Source: JAJYQH01 sp036261615 (GTDB lineage Bacteria > Actinomycetota > Actinomycetes > Propionibacteriales > Propionibacteriaceae). Taken from it: a stretch of 64,000 nucleotides of DNA. The position numbers were made by a program, and so were the translations under genes. Below, one piece after another: positions 63,065 through 64,000 of this stretch; the first letter of the stretch is position 1, and every line of letters begins with the position of its first letter. Below the pieces are notes generated by a model that did no database searches, was not told where the DNA came from, and saw nothing but the letters and a program-made list of their open reading frames with translations. The stretch lies in assembly GCA_036261615.1 (NCBI GenBank), contig DATAKK010000055.1:13623-77622 (forward strand), written 5' to 3'.

Positions 63065-64000
63065 ATGTTCGATCCGAGTGATGTGGCCGATCTCGACACG
63101 GCCGCGACAGTGGCCGAGCTGGGTCAGGTGCGCACGCTGCAACGGTTGTGGCAGGCCCGCGAAGTCGCGCTGCTGGCCCATTTCGCCGACTGCACCGCGC
63201 ACGTCGAAACCGGCGCCGATCTGCCCGCGACCCGGGTGTTGCACGGTGACCGGATGGTCCCCGGCGGGGCCGACGGCACCCCCCAGGTGTCCGAATTCGC
63301 CGCCCTGGAGGTTGCCGCCCTGTGGAACACCCCGGTTGAGGCCGTCGACGCCCGCATCCACGAAGCCCTCGACCTGCGCCACCGCTTCCCCAGTTTGTGG
63401 CGACGGGTCATGGCCGGGCAACTCGACACCTGGGTGGCCACCAAGATCACCTGGAAGGCGTCCCGGCTCGATCGCGACGGCGCCCGACGCCTCGACACCC
63501 GCATCGATCCCGTCGCCGCCACGCTCCCCACCTCACGGCTGCTGCGACTGGTCGACGGGCAGGTCGCCAAACTCACACCACCCGCCGAGGCGCAGGATGA
63601 CCGCACCCGAGACCAGGGACGACGCGGAGTATGGATCCGGCAGCGCCCCAATCACCGGGCCACCACCATCGCCACCCTCACCGGCGTCCTCGACGCCGGT
63701 GACGCCGACGCCCTCGACCAACAGGTCCGACGCATCGCCCACCTGCTCGCCCAGGGCGGAGACCAGCGCGGTCTGGACGACCGCCGAGCAGCCGCCCTCG
63801 GCCTGATGGCCTTCCCCGCCAGGGCACTGCAACTGCTGCAGGCCTCCATCCTCGACGAACTCCCCACCGACCTGGGCGAAACCTGGGGCGGATCGTGCCC
63901 GGCTGCCGGTCAAGCGGGCCACCTGTGCGGACAGATCACGGTCGACCCGGAACGGCTCCTGCCGAAGGCGGAGATCGTCGTCCACCTCAGCGACACCGCA
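63065..64000 (+). CDS. DUF222 (13E12 repeat-type) protein, 3' end beyond window
   Basis: An open frame of 312 codons from ATG to the window edge, without a stop. ELGQVRTLQRLWQAREVALLAHFAD, LWNTPVEAVDARIHEALDLRHRFPSLWRRVMAGQLDTW and the DADALDQQVRRIAHLLAQGG region match the DUF222 domain of the 13E12 family. Such proteins usually end in an HNH nuclease domain, which would lie outside the window. Many copies are typical of actinobacteria and are often linked to mobile DNA. GGGGGTGG lies upstream of ATG; CGAAC-GAT-GTTCG spans the start codon. Confidence 0.85.
   Translation, partial: MFDPSDVADLDTAATVAELGQVRTLQRLWQAREVALLAHFADCTAHVETGADLPATRVLHGDRMVPGGADGTPQVSEFAALEVAALWNTPVEAVDARIHEALDLRHRFPSLWRRVMAGQLDTWVATKITWKASRLDRDGARRLDTRIDPVAATLPTSRLLRLVDGQVAKLTPPAEAQDDRTRDQGRRGVWIRQRPNHRATTIATLTGVLDAGDADALDQQVRRIAHLLAQGGDQRGLDDRRAAALGLMAFPARALQLLQASILDELPTDLGETWGGSCPAAGQAGHLCGQITVDPERLLPKAEIVVHLSDTA

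Noticed and set aside
63059..63071. CGAAC-GAT-GTTCG as an actinobacterial SOS box
   Set aside because: The mycobacterial SOS box has a 4-nt spacer (CGAAC-N4-GTTCG); here the spacer is 3 nt.

Overview
The window is very GC-rich actinobacterial DNA. Third codon positions are almost all G or C, and GTG starts and 4-bp ATGA/GTGA overlaps are common. Many genes look leaderless: a TAnnnT box sits 6-7 nt before the start codon. Marker families (WhiB, ClpS-DUF2017, DUF3039, DUF3052, DUF3499, DUF5719, DUF5998, a TobH-like SIS protein, the TIGR03089 family, a DUF222 protein) also place it in Actinobacteria. Gene order from ahcY to purK resembles the sahH-purK side of the Mycobacterium tuberculosis chromosome. 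The genus cannot be fixed from the sequence; a Propionibacteriales-like organism is a reasonable guess.

Layout. 1-3016 (minus): a ROK regulator followed by a NitT/TauT-type ABC importer whose binding protein runs off the left edge. 3235-8651 (plus): a short leader ORF ending in tandem Cys codons, then DUF4242, an acyl-CoA-dehydrogenase-fold monooxygenase candidate, ABC ATPase, binding protein, permease and FMN reductase. This reads as a cysteine-controlled organosulfur uptake and desulfurisation operon. 8581-13930: an LCP protein, a CtaG-like membrane protein and two tandem secreted S53 (sedolisin) peptidases with matching promoters. 13941-18950 (minus): murI-rph-rdgB-thyA-folA-dinB, tightly packed. 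19339-21952: feoA-feoB-feoC under an iron box. 22007-29732: DUF2017, clpS, pncB, malQ, an RDD protein, an MFS transporter, DUF3039 and DUF952.

29844-48998 is an envelope and sugar-nucleotide block: ahcY, aroQ, a cation efflux protein, a TobH-like SIS protein, a Trm112-like protein, manB, DUF3499, an Rv3259-like protein, DUF5719, a giant membrane glycosyltransferase, whiB, manC, the TIGR03089 family, a second glycosyltransferase, a second LCP protein, and purE/purK. ManB and ManC make GDP-mannose, the glycosyltransferases could use it, and LCP proteins attach glycopolymers to the wall. 49100-62735 carries a CLC transporter, DUF3052, aceE, a sulfurtransferase, tdk, a phosphodiesterase-like protein, DUF5998, an App1-type phosphatase, a parC/gyrA paralogue, a beta-carbonic anhydrase, a small P-loop kinase and pdxH. 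The right edge is a less GC-rich spacer followed by a DUF222 (13E12-type) gene that continues beyond the window.

Most notable: the Cys-leader operon with an acyl-CoA-dehydrogenase-fold enzyme; a four-copy hairpin repeat family found only between convergent genes; the 45.74-45.82 kb cluster of two direct and two inverted half-sites between a glycosyltransferase and an LCP gene; and the density of leaderless promoters, including a divergent pair only 37 bp apart.
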